Notes under the pieces: model-generated
Databases searched by the model: none
Seen by the model: only the letters and a program-made list of their open reading frames with translations
Told to the model about the DNA's origin: nothing
Origin: CAVVAL01 sp963740215
GTDB lineage: Bacteria; Actinomycetota; Actinomycetes; Mycobacteriales; Cryptosporangiaceae
NCBI GenBank assembly: GCA_963740215.1
Contig: CAVUDJ010000012.1
Location: 124,001 to 188,000, forward strand
DNA length: 64,000 nt
Direction of reading: 5' to 3'
Part shown: in pieces, positions 53,381-61,199 of the stretch
Layout: each line of letters begins with the position of its first letter
How positions within the stretch are numbered: the first letter of the stretch is position 1
Position numbers and translations under genes: made by a program

Positions 53381-54549
53381 GGCCGCTCCCCGGTCCGCAG
53401 TGGCAACGCCACCAGGTCGATCTCGTCTCCGACCGTACCCCGCTGCCCTGGCCGCACCACCACGAAGCCGTCTGCTCTGGCGACGCCGCGCAGCATCGCG
53501 GACCCGGCATGCGCCAGCGGTTCGGCGAGCCCGTCGCTGACACGAGCCAGCGCGAGGTGGGTGTAGTCGCCACGCCCGGGGACGTCGGCGCCCAACCGCA
53601 TGCGCTCCAGCGGCGGCAACGGGGCGCCGCGCAGACCGGCGAGAAGCGGCGCTACGAGCGTCACCAACGCGACGATCGCGGACTGGGGATTGCCCGGCAG
53701 CCCTACCAGCCACTTCCCGCCCGGCAGCGACGCGACCAACATCGGGAAGCCCGGCCGGACCGCGACAGTGTCGACCAGGTACTCGCCGCCGAGCCGTGCC
53801 AGCGCTGGGTGCAGGTGGTCGACCGGGCCGTGCATGGTGCCACCGGTGGTGATCACGACGTCGGCCTGCTCGGCTGCCGCGGCGATGGCGGCGACGTGCG
53901 CGTCGAGCGTGTCCTCGACCATCACGGCTGGCGCCGCCGAAGCGCCGAGCCGGCGCAGCCAGAGCGGCAGCGGGGGACCGAGCGCGTCCCGGACGCGTCC
54001 GGCGCCGGGTGGCCCGGAAGTCAACAGTTCGTCACCGAACACAGCAAGAGAGACCGTGGGCGCGCGGCCTACCAGCAGCGCGTCGTAGCCGCAGGACGCC
54101 GCGAGCCCGATGACGCCCGGGGTGACGTTCGCGCCGTCCGGCACCAGCTCCTCGCCGGCCCGTGCCTCCTCGCCCGCTTCGCGCCAGTCGCGCTTGTCGG
54201 GGATCGCGCCGGTGACCGTGCCACCGGCGACAACGCAGTTCTCGACGCGCAGCACGTGCTCGGTGCCGGGCGGGACCATCGCGCCGGTCGCGATCTCCAC
54301 CGCCGTGCCGGCCTTCACCTCGGCCGGTACCTGACCGGCGAGCACCTGCCCGTCCAGCGCCCACGGCCCGGCGCCGCGCACCGCGTATCCGTCCACGCTG
54401 GACGTGTCGAAGGCCGGCAGGTCGGTGAGGGTGCGCAGCGGCTCGGCGAGCACGGTGCCGTCGGCGTCCGCAAGGTCCACCGAGACGGCCGGGAGCGGGG
54501 TCGCGGCGGCGTGAACGAGCGCGCGGGCGTCATCCCAGGACACCGGCAT
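53377..54549 (-). CDS. moeA: MoeA, molybdopterin molybdenumtransferase
   Basis: 390 residues. PAFDTSSVDGYAV, EIATGAMVPPGTEHV, LAVFGDELLTSG, VITTGGTMHGPVDHL, LPGNPQSAIV are the family landmarks. It ligates molybdate to adenylated molybdopterin. ATG overlaps the mogA stop (TGATG). Confidence 0.93.
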   Translation of the reverse strand: MPVSWDDARALVHAAATPLPAVSVDLADADGTVLAEPLRTLTDLPAFDTSSVDGYAVRGAGPWALDGQVLAGQVPAEVKAGTAVEIATGAMVPPGTEHVLRVENCVVAGGTVTGAIPDKRDWREAGEEARAGEELVPDGANVTPGVIGLAASCGYDALLVGRAPTVSLAVFGDELLTSGPPGAGRVRDALGPPLPLWLRRLGASAAPAVMVEDTLDAHVAAIAAAAEQADVVITTGGTMHGPVDHLHPALARLGGEYLVDTVAVRPGFPMLVASLPGGKWLVGLPGNPQSAIVALVTLVAPLLAGLRGAPLPPLERMRLGADVPGRGDYTHLALARVSDGLAEPLAHAGSAMLRGVARADGFVVVRPGQRGTVGDEIDLVALPLRTGERP

Positions 54550-55079
54550 CAGTGATCCCCTCCACGAAGCTGGTCGACGGTGTGGGTGAGGATCGGCGCG
54601 AGCACCGCCATGCCGTCCTTGGCGCCGCCGCGCGAGCCCGGCAGGTTCACCACGAGCGTCCGCCCGGCGACACCGGCGATGCCGCGGGACAGGATCGCGG
54701 TGGGCACGGTCGGTGCGCCGTACGCCCGCACGGCCTCCGCGATACCGGGGATCTCGTAGTCGATGACCGCGCGGGTGGCCTCGGGCGTGCGGTCGGTCGG
54801 GTTGACGCCCGTGCCGCCGCTGGTGACGACCACGTCGACCCCGTCAGCCACAGCCGCCCGCAACGCGTCCGCCACCGGATCGCCGTCCGGCACGACGACC
54901 GGCTCGTCGACGGCGCAGCCGAGTTCGGTGAGGCGATCGGCGATCAGCGGACCGCTCGTGTCCTCGTAGACGCCGGCCGAGGCGCGGTTCGACGCCACCA
55001 CCACCCGCGCCCGGATCGGCATGGCCGCGAGCGCAGCCGCAGGGTTGGGCGCTGCCACAGGCTCCGGAACCGCAGTCAT
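54549..55079 (-). CDS. mogA: MogA/MoaB-type molybdopterin adenylyltransferase
   Basis: 176 residues. VVASNRASAGVYEDTSGPLI, VVVTSGGTGVNPTDRTPE and LVVNLPGSRGGAKDGM are MogA/MoaB signatures. It adenylates molybdopterin before Mo insertion by MoeA. ATG overlaps the moaC stop (ATGA). Confidence 0.9.
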   Translation of the reverse strand: MTAVPEPVAAPNPAAALAAMPIRARVVVASNRASAGVYEDTSGPLIADRLTELGCAVDEPVVVPDGDPVADALRAAVADGVDVVVTSGGTGVNPTDRTPEATRAVIDYEIPGIAEAVRAYGAPTVPTAILSRGIAGVAGRTLVVNLPGSRGGAKDGMAVLAPILTHTVDQLRGGDH

Positions 55080-55546
55080 GACCGGCGCCACGAGCCGGTC
55101 TTGCCGCCGTCCTTCGCCTCGCACCGCACGGCGTCGATGCTGGCGGCCGGGTCGACCGCCTTGACCATGTCGATCAGGGTGAGCCCGGTGACGGCCACGG
55201 CAGTCAGGGCCTCCATCTCCACACCCGTGCGGTCGGCGGTGCGGACAGTGGCCGTGATCCCCACTGAGTCGTCGTCGAGTTCGAGGTCGACCTTGACTCC
55301 GTGCAGCGCGATCGGGTGGCACAGCGGGACGAGGTCGGGGGTGCGCTTGGCGCCCATGATGCCCGCGATACGGGCGGTGGCCAGCGCATCTCCCTTGGGC
55401 AGGCCGTCGCGGCGCAGCAGGTCGACGACCTCGGACGTGGTGCGCAGTACGCCGGTGGCAACCGCCGATCGCACCGTCACATCCTTCCCGGAGACATCCA
55501 CCATGCGGGCGGCGCCCGAGCTGTCCACGTGCGTGAGATCGGCCAT
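55076..55546 (-). CDS. moaC: MoaC, cyclic pyranopterin monophosphate synthase
   Basis: 156 residues. ARMVDVSGKDVTVRSAVA, DLVPLCHPIALHGV, GVEMEALTAVAV and DMVKAVDPAA with DGGKTGSW at the end fit MoaC, which completes the precursor after MoaA. TAGGCT 6 nt before its ATG (55553-55558) suggests its own leaderless promoter, allowing the moa genes to be read without mod. Confidence 0.93.
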   Translation of the reverse strand: MADLTHVDSSGAARMVDVSGKDVTVRSAVATGVLRTTSEVVDLLRRDGLPKGDALATARIAGIMGAKRTPDLVPLCHPIALHGVKVDLELDDDSVGITATVRTADRTGVEMEALTAVAVTGLTLIDMVKAVDPAASIDAVRCEAKDGGKTGSWRRS

Positions 55547-55552
55547 ACGCCC

Positions 55553-55558
55553 AGCCTA
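55553..55558 (-). promoter_or_regulatory. -10 box of moaC (leaderless)
   Basis: On the minus strand TAGGCT ends 6 nt before ATG 55546. Confidence 0.55.
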
Positions 55559-55593
55559 GTGCGGTCCCGATTCGACCCTGACGGACGGAACGT

Positions 55594-56622
55594 TCACGCT
55601 GGATAGACGTCCACCTCGGCAGCCTTGACCGCGGCCCAGACGCGCTCGCCGGCGGCCAGCCGAAGCTCGGCGACCGCCGCGGCGCTGAGGTCGCCGATCA
55701 CCGGCACCGTGCCGGCCAGCTGCACCCGGTACGCGTCGCCGTACGGTTCGAGCCCGGTCACGGTGGCGGGCCAGACGTTGCGCGGGCTGCCGTCCGGGCG
55801 GGAGGCGTACACCGCCACGGCCGCCGGGCGGATCGCCACGAACACGTCTCCGGACGCAGGTTCGGCGGCGATCACGGTGGCCTCGCCGACCCGTACCTCG
55901 TGCCCGTCGGCCGTGCCACGCAACAGGTTCAGGCCGACCAGCCGGGCCACGTACGGCGTGCGCGGGCGGCGCGCCACCTCGGTCGGAGTCCCGGTCTGGA
56001 CGACGGTGCCGTCCTCGATGACGACGAGACGGTCGGCGAGAACCATGGCGTCCAGCGGATCGTGCGTCACCAGCAACGCGCAGCCGGCGAAGTCCGCCAG
56101 GTGGCGCCGCAGCTCCGACCGGATCGCCGGCCGGGTCTGCGCGTCCAGTGCGGACAGCGGTTCGTCGAGGAGCAGCAACCGGGGGTCCACGGCGAGCGCC
56201 CTGGCCAGCGCGACGCGCTGCGCCTGCCCGCCGGACAGCTTCCGCGGCTTCACCCCGGCCAGCTCCGCGACGCCGACACGTTCCAGCAGTCCAGCCGCGA
56301 CGCTCCGGGCCTCCCGACGGTGGCGACCCCGGCAGCGCAGCCCGAACGCCACGTTCTCCAGCGCGCTCAGGTGCGGGAACAGTAGATAGTCCTGGAAGAC
56401 GACGCCCACCGGGCGGTGCTCCGGCGGGCCGTCGAGCTCCTCGCCGCCCAGCCGGATGTAACCCGCGTCGAGGCTGACCAGGCCGGCGAGCGCGCGCAGG
56501 GCGGTGGTCTTGCCGGCGCCGTTCGGGCCGAGCAGCGCCACCACCTCGCCGGCCGCCACCGTGAGCTCCGCGTCGAGCGTGAACCGTGGCCTCCGCACGA
56601 CGAGGCGCGCATCAAGGCTCAC
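55594..56622 (-). CDS. modC: ModC, molybdate ABC transporter ATP-binding protein with TOBE domain
   Basis: 342 residues. Walker A LLGPNGAGKTTAL, signature KLSGGQAQRVALARAL, Walker B LLLLDEPLSALD and the H-loop LVTHDPLDAM are complete. Residues about 255-342 form a TOBE (Mop-like) molybdate-binding domain. GTG 56622 overlaps the modB TGA (GTGA). It powers uptake through ModB. Confidence 0.9.
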   Translation of the reverse strand: MSLDARLVVRRPRFTLDAELTVAAGEVVALLGPNGAGKTTALRALAGLVSLDAGYIRLGGEELDGPPEHRPVGVVFQDYLLFPHLSALENVAFGLRCRGRHRREARSVAAGLLERVGVAELAGVKPRKLSGGQAQRVALARALAVDPRLLLLDEPLSALDAQTRPAIRSELRRHLADFAGCALLVTHDPLDAMVLADRLVVIEDGTVVQTGTPTEVARRPRTPYVARLVGLNLLRGTADGHEVRVGEATVIAAEPASGDVFVAIRPAAVAVYASRPDGSPRNVWPATVTGLEPYGDAYRVQLAGTVPVIGDLSAAAVAELRLAAGERVWAAVKAAEVDVYPA

Positions 56623-57404
56623 GGGTTCACCCACCGGTCGCGCAGGCACGCCAGCGTGGCCACCGACACCACGAGCAGCACCAGGCTGAGCGCGACCGCC
56701 GCCTCGGGGTTCGTCTCCAGCGCGAGGTAGACGGCGATCGGCATGGTCTGGGTGCGCCCCGGAAAGCTGCCCGCGAACGTGATCGTTGCGCCGAACTCGC
56801 CGAGCGCTCGCGCCCACGCGAGCATCGCACCCGCCAGGACGCCGGGCGCGACCAGTGGCAACGTGATCCTGCGGAAGACCGTCCAGCGGCTGGCGCCGAG
56901 CGTGGCTGCGGCTTCCTCGTACCGGCGATCGGCCGCCCGCAGCGCCCCTTCGACGGACAGCACGAGGAACGGCAGCGCGACGAACGCCTCCGCGAGCACC
57001 ACCGCGGCCGGCGTGAACGGGATCGTGATCCCGAACGCGCTGTCCAGCCAGCGGCCGATGATCCCTCGCCGCCCGAACACGAGCAGCAGCGCGACGCCGC
57101 CGACCACGGGCGGCAGCACCAGCGGCACGGTGACGAGCGCCCGGAGCAGAGGCCGGCCGAACAGCCGCGGCTGCGCCAGCAACCACGCCAGCGGCACCCC
57201 CACCAGCACGCACAGGATCGTCGCCACCGTGGCCGTCACCAGCGAGAGCCGGAGCGCGGTGAGTACGGCGTCGTCGGCGAGCAGGGTGCCGAGCCGCCCC
57301 CACGGTGCCCGGATCACCAGCCCGACCAGCGGCAACACGAGAAAGCCGAGCCCGAGCAACGCCGGCACGAGCAACACTGCCGGAGCGCCTCGCGAACGGG
57401 TCAC
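56619..57404 (-). CDS. modB: ModB, molybdate ABC transporter permease
   Basis: 261 residues with about six membrane helices and the ABC permease EAA loop EEAAATLGASRWTVFRRITL; RALGEFGATITFAGSFPG is typical of ModB. GTG 57404 overlaps the TGA of the HTH-TOBE gene (GTGA). No substrate-binding ModA gene is adjacent. Confidence 0.92.
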   Translation of the reverse strand: MTRSRGAPAVLLVPALLGLGFLVLPLVGLVIRAPWGRLGTLLADDAVLTALRLSLVTATVATILCVLVGVPLAWLLAQPRLFGRPLLRALVTVPLVLPPVVGGVALLLVFGRRGIIGRWLDSAFGITIPFTPAAVVLAEAFVALPFLVLSVEGALRAADRRYEEAAATLGASRWTVFRRITLPLVAPGVLAGAMLAWARALGEFGATITFAGSFPGRTQTMPIAVYLALETNPEAAVALSLVLLVVSVATLACLRDRWVNP

Positions 57405-57802
57405 CGTGACTCCGGCACCTCGACGACGACCTGGGTCGACTTCACCGACGCCACGGCGAGCACGCCCGGTTCGAGCCCGAGTTCGTCGGCGGCCTCACGG
57501 CTCATGAGAGAGACGACACGGAACGGGCCGGCCTGCAGGTCGACCTGGGCCATCACGCCGTCCTTGACCACCCGCGTGACCAGGCCCGTGAAACGGTTGC
57601 GGGCGGACTCGGCCACCGAGCGGCCCAGCTCCGGCGCCGACGAGATCTGCTGCGCGAACGCCGCCAACTCACTGCCCTCGACCGCGAGCCGCCCCTGCGC
57701 ATCACGGGCCGCCGGCAAGCGGCCGGCATCGACCCAACGGCGGACTGTGTCGTCGCTGACGCCGAGGAGCGTGGCAGCCTCTCCGATCCGGAATTGCGGC
57801 AT
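57401..57802 (-). CDS. HTH-TOBE molybdate-binding protein / regulator
   Basis: 133 residues. A MerR/excisionase-type HTH (FRIGEAATLLGVSDDTVRRW) is joined to a TOBE/Mop domain (FTGLVTRVVKDGVMAQVDLQ, GVLAVASVKSTQVVVEV). Such fusions bind molybdate and probably act as a short ModE-like sensor for the operon they lead. TAGCGT lies 7 nt before ATG (57810-57815), so the mRNA is probably leaderless. Confidence 0.85.
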   Translation of the reverse strand: MPQFRIGEAATLLGVSDDTVRRWVDAGRLPAARDAQGRLAVEGSELAAFAQQISSAPELGRSVAESARNRFTGLVTRVVKDGVMAQVDLQAGPFRVVSLMSREAADELGLEPGVLAVASVKSTQVVVEVPESR

Positions 57803-57809
57803 GGATCTC

Positions 57810-57815
57810 ACGCTA
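57810..57815 (-). promoter_or_regulatory. -10 box of the mod operon (leaderless)
   Basis: On the minus strand TAGCGT ends 7 nt before ATG 57802. Confidence 0.55.
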
Positions 57816-57901
57816 GCACCGCATCTGCGGCCCAACGTGTGCCGCCGCGACGCTTGAATGGTTCAACTGTTCCGCGTCACTCTCCACCGCGGGCAAAGGG
57901 A

Positions 57902-57941
57902 CCGCCCGTGCCCACGGTGGAAAGGACCGGGGCACGGGCGG
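57902..57941 (-). terminator. Terminator after the PTS EIIC gene
   Basis: A perfect 12-bp stem (57902-57913 with 57930-57941); on the minus strand CCCTTT follows shortly after. It lies 15 nt past the EIIC stop. Confidence 0.75.
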
Positions 57942-57956
57942 CGCTCGTGGAGCGCG

Positions 57957-59309
57957 TCAGTACCTGCGCGGCTCCGTCCATGTCGCAGCGCTGGGCTGCG
58001 GTTCCGCGCTGTGCCGCGGTTCCGCACTGTGCCGCGGTTCGGTGCTGGGCTGTGGTTCGGTGCTGTGCCGCGGTTCGGTGCTGTGCCGCGGTTCAGCACC
58101 CGCCTCGACGAGGTCTGCGTCGTCGCGCTCACGTCCTGGCGTCGGCAGGTTGAACACCCGGATCATGAAGCGGAACAGGACGTAGTAGACCAGCGCGTAG
58201 GCCACGCCGATGGCCAGCAGCAACTCTGGCCTCTCGGCCTTGTTCCAGTTGAGAGCGAAGTCGATGAAACCGGCGGAGAACCCGAACCCGTCGCGGATCC
58301 CGAGCGCGGTGCAGATCGCCAGTGCCGCGCCGGTGAGGAGCGCGTGCACCACGAACAGCAGCGGGGCGACGAACAGGAACGCGAACTCCAGCGGCTCGGT
58401 GACGCCGGTGAGGAAGGAGCAGAACGCGGCCGAGAACATGATGCCGCCGACCAGCTTCTTCTTCTCCGGCCGCGCCTCCTGCCACATGGCCACGGCCGCC
58501 GCCGGCAGCGCGAACATCATGATCGGGAAGAAGCCCGCCATGAAGATGCCCGCCTCCGGGTCGCCCGCGAAGAACCGGTTCAGGTCCCCGGTGACGACCT
58601 TGCCGCCGGACTCGTACTCGCCGAACACCTGCCACACCATCGTGTTCGGGATGTGGTGCAGGCCGAACGGAAGCAGGAGCCGGTTGATGACGCCGTAGAC
58701 ACCGGCACCGGCGGCGCCAGCGCCGACGATCCACTCGCCGACGTTGCGGATGAGCTCACCGATGGGCGGCCAGGCGAACCCGAACGCGACCCCGAGGATC
58801 ACCGCAGTGAATGCCGTGACGATCGGCACGAACCGCCGGCCGCCGAAGAACGCGAGGTAGGGCGGCAGCTTGACCCGGTAGTACTTCTGGAACAGCAGCG
58901 CGGTGACGAGTCCCATGAGGATGCCGGAGAGAACGCCCATGCTCACCGGCTTGCCGTCGATCAGGTTGTCCTTGGTCATCACGGTGAAGACCGAGTTGAA
59001 GACGAACCAGCCGACGACCGCCGCGAGACCTGTCGAACCGTCCGCCTTCCGCGCGAAGCCGATCGCGATACCCACCGCGAACAGCAGCGGCAGGTTCTCG
59101 AAGAGGACTCCGCCCGCAGCGCCGACCACCTCGGCGACGCGGATCCAGCCGAGGCCGTCCGCGCCGAGCATGTCGGCCTGGCCGAATCGGAGTAGCAGAG
59201 CCGCCACCGGAAGGACCGCGATCGGCATCATCAGGCTGCGCCCGAATCGCTGAAGTACGGCGAGCCCGGGACCGGTTCTACCGGCAGCAGCGGCGCTGTC
59301 TGCGGTCAT
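57957..59309 (-). CDS. PTS EIIC permease, N-acetylglucosamine/glucose type
   Basis: 450 residues with about ten membrane helices. SLMMPIAVLPVAALLLRFGQ, FENLPLLFAVGIAIGFARK, LLLPFGLHHIPNTMVWQVFG and TGVTEPLEFAFLFVAP match the glucose/GlcNAc EIIC family (NagE2-like). It imports and phosphorylates the sugar with the separate EIIB and EIIA. The cytoplasmic tail has a tandem EPRHST/EPQPST hexapeptide repeat. ATG 59309 follows AAGGAGA, 13 nt after the GntR stop. Confidence 0.9.
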   Translation of the reverse strand: MTADSAAAAGRTGPGLAVLQRFGRSLMMPIAVLPVAALLLRFGQADMLGADGLGWIRVAEVVGAAGGVLFENLPLLFAVGIAIGFARKADGSTGLAAVVGWFVFNSVFTVMTKDNLIDGKPVSMGVLSGILMGLVTALLFQKYYRVKLPPYLAFFGGRRFVPIVTAFTAVILGVAFGFAWPPIGELIRNVGEWIVGAGAAGAGVYGVINRLLLPFGLHHIPNTMVWQVFGEYESGGKVVTGDLNRFFAGDPEAGIFMAGFFPIMMFALPAAAVAMWQEARPEKKKLVGGIMFSAAFCSFLTGVTEPLEFAFLFVAPLLFVVHALLTGAALAICTALGIRDGFGFSAGFIDFALNWNKAERPELLLAIGVAYALVYYVLFRFMIRVFNLPTPGRERDDADLVEAGAEPRHSTEPRHSTEPQPSTEPRHSAEPRHSAEPQPSAATWTEPRRY

Positions 59310-59322
59310 GCGGTTCTCCTTC

Positions 59323-60069
59323 TCAGAGACGGGGGTTGGTGATGCGTGCCGCGGGCCGGGCGAGCGGGACCCAGAGCTTGTACCGATCCGCCCGGAATGA
59401 CAGGACCGAGTAGTCGAGCAGCGTTCCCCCCGTATACGCGTGCCGCTCGGTCCGTAGCACCGGTCCACCAGCCGGTATGTCGAGCAGTTCCGCCAGCCCC
59501 GCGTCTGCGGCGACTGCTTCGATCGAGTCCTCGCCCCAGTCGGGGACGAGGCCGTAGCTGTCGGCGAGGCAGGCGTACAGGGAGGACGGCGCCTCCCTGT
59601 CGGCGAGGCCAGGTACCCGCCGGTCCACCAGGTAGGTGTGTTCGACCGCCATCGGTACGCCGTCCGCGTAGCGCAACCGCTCGTACTGCACGATCGGCGT
59701 GCCGGGGTCGACCTCCAGCTCACGCGCGATGTGCCCGATGGCCTGGATACGCCCGAAGGACAGAGTCTTGGAGGCGGCGACCATGCCGCGCCGCGCCATC
59801 TCCTCGGTGAACGACGTGAGTCGGATCTGGAGATCGAGCTTGGGCCTGGCGACGAAGGTGCCCTTGCCCGCCACCTTGAACAGCCGCCCGTCCGTGACGA
59901 GCGCGTCGACCGCCTGCCGCACGGTCATCCGAGCGACGGTGTAGCGGTCGGCTAGTTCGCGCTCGGACGGAATGGGATCCTCGGGCTGGAGCTCGCCCTC
60001 GATCAGGTCGAGGAGGATGTCGCGCAGCTGCAGGTGCTTGGGCACCGGGCTACGCGGATCGAACGCCAT
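59323..60069 (-). CDS. DasR/NagR-like GntR-family regulator
   Basis: 248 residues. The HTH is IPSERELADRYTVARMTVRQ and the UTRA effector domain follows (IGHIARELEVDPGTPIVQYE, MAVEHTYLVDRRVPGL). HutC/DasR-type regulators bind glucosamine-6-phosphate-related ligands and dre sites; one is located 59 bp upstream of this start. It is co-transcribed with EIIC and divergent from EIIB. ATG 60069 follows GAGGAGA. Confidence 0.88.
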   Translation of the reverse strand: MAFDPRSPVPKHLQLRDILLDLIEGELQPEDPIPSERELADRYTVARMTVRQAVDALVTDGRLFKVAGKGTFVARPKLDLQIRLTSFTEEMARRGMVAASKTLSFGRIQAIGHIARELEVDPGTPIVQYERLRYADGVPMAVEHTYLVDRRVPGLADREAPSSLYACLADSYGLVPDWGEDSIEAVAADAGLAELLDIPAGGPVLRTERHAYTGGTLLDYSVLSFRADRYKLWVPLARPAARITNPRL

Positions 60070-60127
60070 CGGTGGTCTCCTCAGACTCCGCACAGGGCCT
60101 TCAAAAGGTGTTCCATCTCATAGCTGG

Positions 60128-60199
60128 ACTGGACTAGACCAGTTGGTGTTCACTGCTGTCAAGGCGCAGCGCAACTGCCGCGCAAAGGTGTAGACCAAT
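60128..60199. promoter_or_regulatory. DasR-like operators between gntR and the EIIB gene
   Basis: ACTGGACTAGACCAGT at 60128-60143 is nearly the palindromic dre consensus. A second partial site (AGGTGTAGACCAAT, 60186-60199) lies directly before TAGAAT (60203-60208), a probable -10 of the EIIB operon. Confidence 0.82.
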
Positions 60200-60230
60200 G
60201 GGTAGAATGCCCCTTTCTACGGAGGATGGA

Positions 60231-60464
60231 ATGGCGAGTAAGGCGGAGCAGATCATCGCGGGACTTGGCGGAGTCGAGAACATCGTCGAGATCGAGCCGT
60301 GTATCACGAGGCTCCGCACCGAGGTGGCCAACGGCACCCTGGTCAACGATGCGGTGCTCAAGGCCGCCGGCGCGCACGGTGTCCTCAAGGCCGGCAACGT
60401 CGTGCAGGTGATCGTCGGGCCGGAGGCCGACACGATCGCCAGCGACATCGAGGACCTGCTCTAG
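60231..60464 (+). CDS. PTS EIIB, GlcNAc/glucose type
   Basis: 77 residues. MASKAEQIIAGLGGVENIV and IEPCITRLRTEV hold the phosphorylated Cys; the fold matches single-domain EIIB of the glucose family. ATG 60231 follows GGAGG. Its TAG overlaps the EIIA GTG by one base. Confidence 0.9.
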   Translation: MASKAEQIIAGLGGVENIVEIEPCITRLRTEVANGTLVNDAVLKAAGAHGVLKAGNVVQVIVGPEADTIASDIEDLL

Positions 60465-60910
60465 TGGCGGTGAACGTCACCGCCCCCTTGCGTGGCTCCG
60501 CCATCCCGCTCGCCGACGTCCCCGACCCGGTCTTCTCCTCGGGCATGGTCGGGCCCGGCCTCGCCATCGACCCGGACCGCGGACCGGGCACAGTGGTCTC
60601 GCCAGTCAGCGGGACCCTGGTCAGGCTGAAGCCGTACGCGTTCGTCGTCGCCGAGGGCGGGCGCAGCGTCCTCGTCCACCTCGGCATCGACACGGTCAAG
60701 CTGGCCGGCGAGGGTTTCGAGCTGCTCGCCAGCGAAGGAGATGGAGTCGAGGCCGGCCAGCCCGTCGTTCGGTGGAACCCCGCCGACGTCGAGGCACGCG
60801 GTCTCTCCCCGGTCTGCCCCGTGGTCGCGCTCGACGGAGACCCCGCCGCGCTCGACGACCTCATGTCCGGCCCGGTCAACACCGGCGCCGCACTCTTCAC
60901 TTGGAACTGA
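60464..60910 (+). CDS. PTS EIIA, glucose (Crr-like) type
   Basis: 148 residues. VVSPVSGTLVRL, the active-site region VLVHLGIDTVKLAGEGFE (phospho-His) and VEAGQPVVRWNPADVEARG match EIIA-Glc. It passes phosphate from HPr to EIIB and in other bacteria also has regulatory roles. GTG overlaps the EIIB stop. Confidence 0.9.
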   Translation: MAVNVTAPLRGSAIPLADVPDPVFSSGMVGPGLAIDPDRGPGTVVSPVSGTLVRLKPYAFVVAEGGRSVLVHLGIDTVKLAGEGFELLASEGDGVEAGQPVVRWNPADVEARGLSPVCPVVALDGDPAALDDLMSGPVNTGAALFTWN

Positions 60911-60923
60911 AGGAGACGCCCAC

Positions 60924-61199
60924 ATGGCAGAACGCCGGGTCACCGTCGCGTCCGAGGTGGGCCTGCACGCCCGCCCCGCGGCGCTGTTCGTCCGGGCAGC
61001 CGGCCGGATAGGACTCGGCGTAACCCTCGCCAAGGGTGACTCGGCACCGATCGACGCACGCAGCCTGCTCGCCGTGATGGCTCTCGACGTCCGGCACGGT
61101 GACGAGGTCACCCTCGCGGCCGAGGGACCCGGCGCCGACGCCGCGCTGGACAAGCTGGCCGCGCTGCTCGCTACCGACCTCGACGCCGCCGATGCCTGA
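60924..61199 (+). CDS. ptsH: HPr phosphocarrier protein
   Basis: 91 residues. VASEVGLHARPAALFVRAA carries the phospho-His and IDARSLLAVMALDVRHGDEV the position equivalent to regulatory Ser46. ATG 60924 follows AAGGAG. The stop overlaps ptsI by 8 nt. Confidence 0.92.
   Translation: MAERRVTVASEVGLHARPAALFVRAAGRIGLGVTLAKGDSAPIDARSLLAVMALDVRHGDEVTLAAEGPGADAALDKLAALLATDLDAADA

Noticed and set aside
57855..57875. Subtype B-like start (TGGTTCAACTGT) upstream of the mod operon
   Set aside because: Only about 11 bases resemble 15451-15462 and nothing further aligns.
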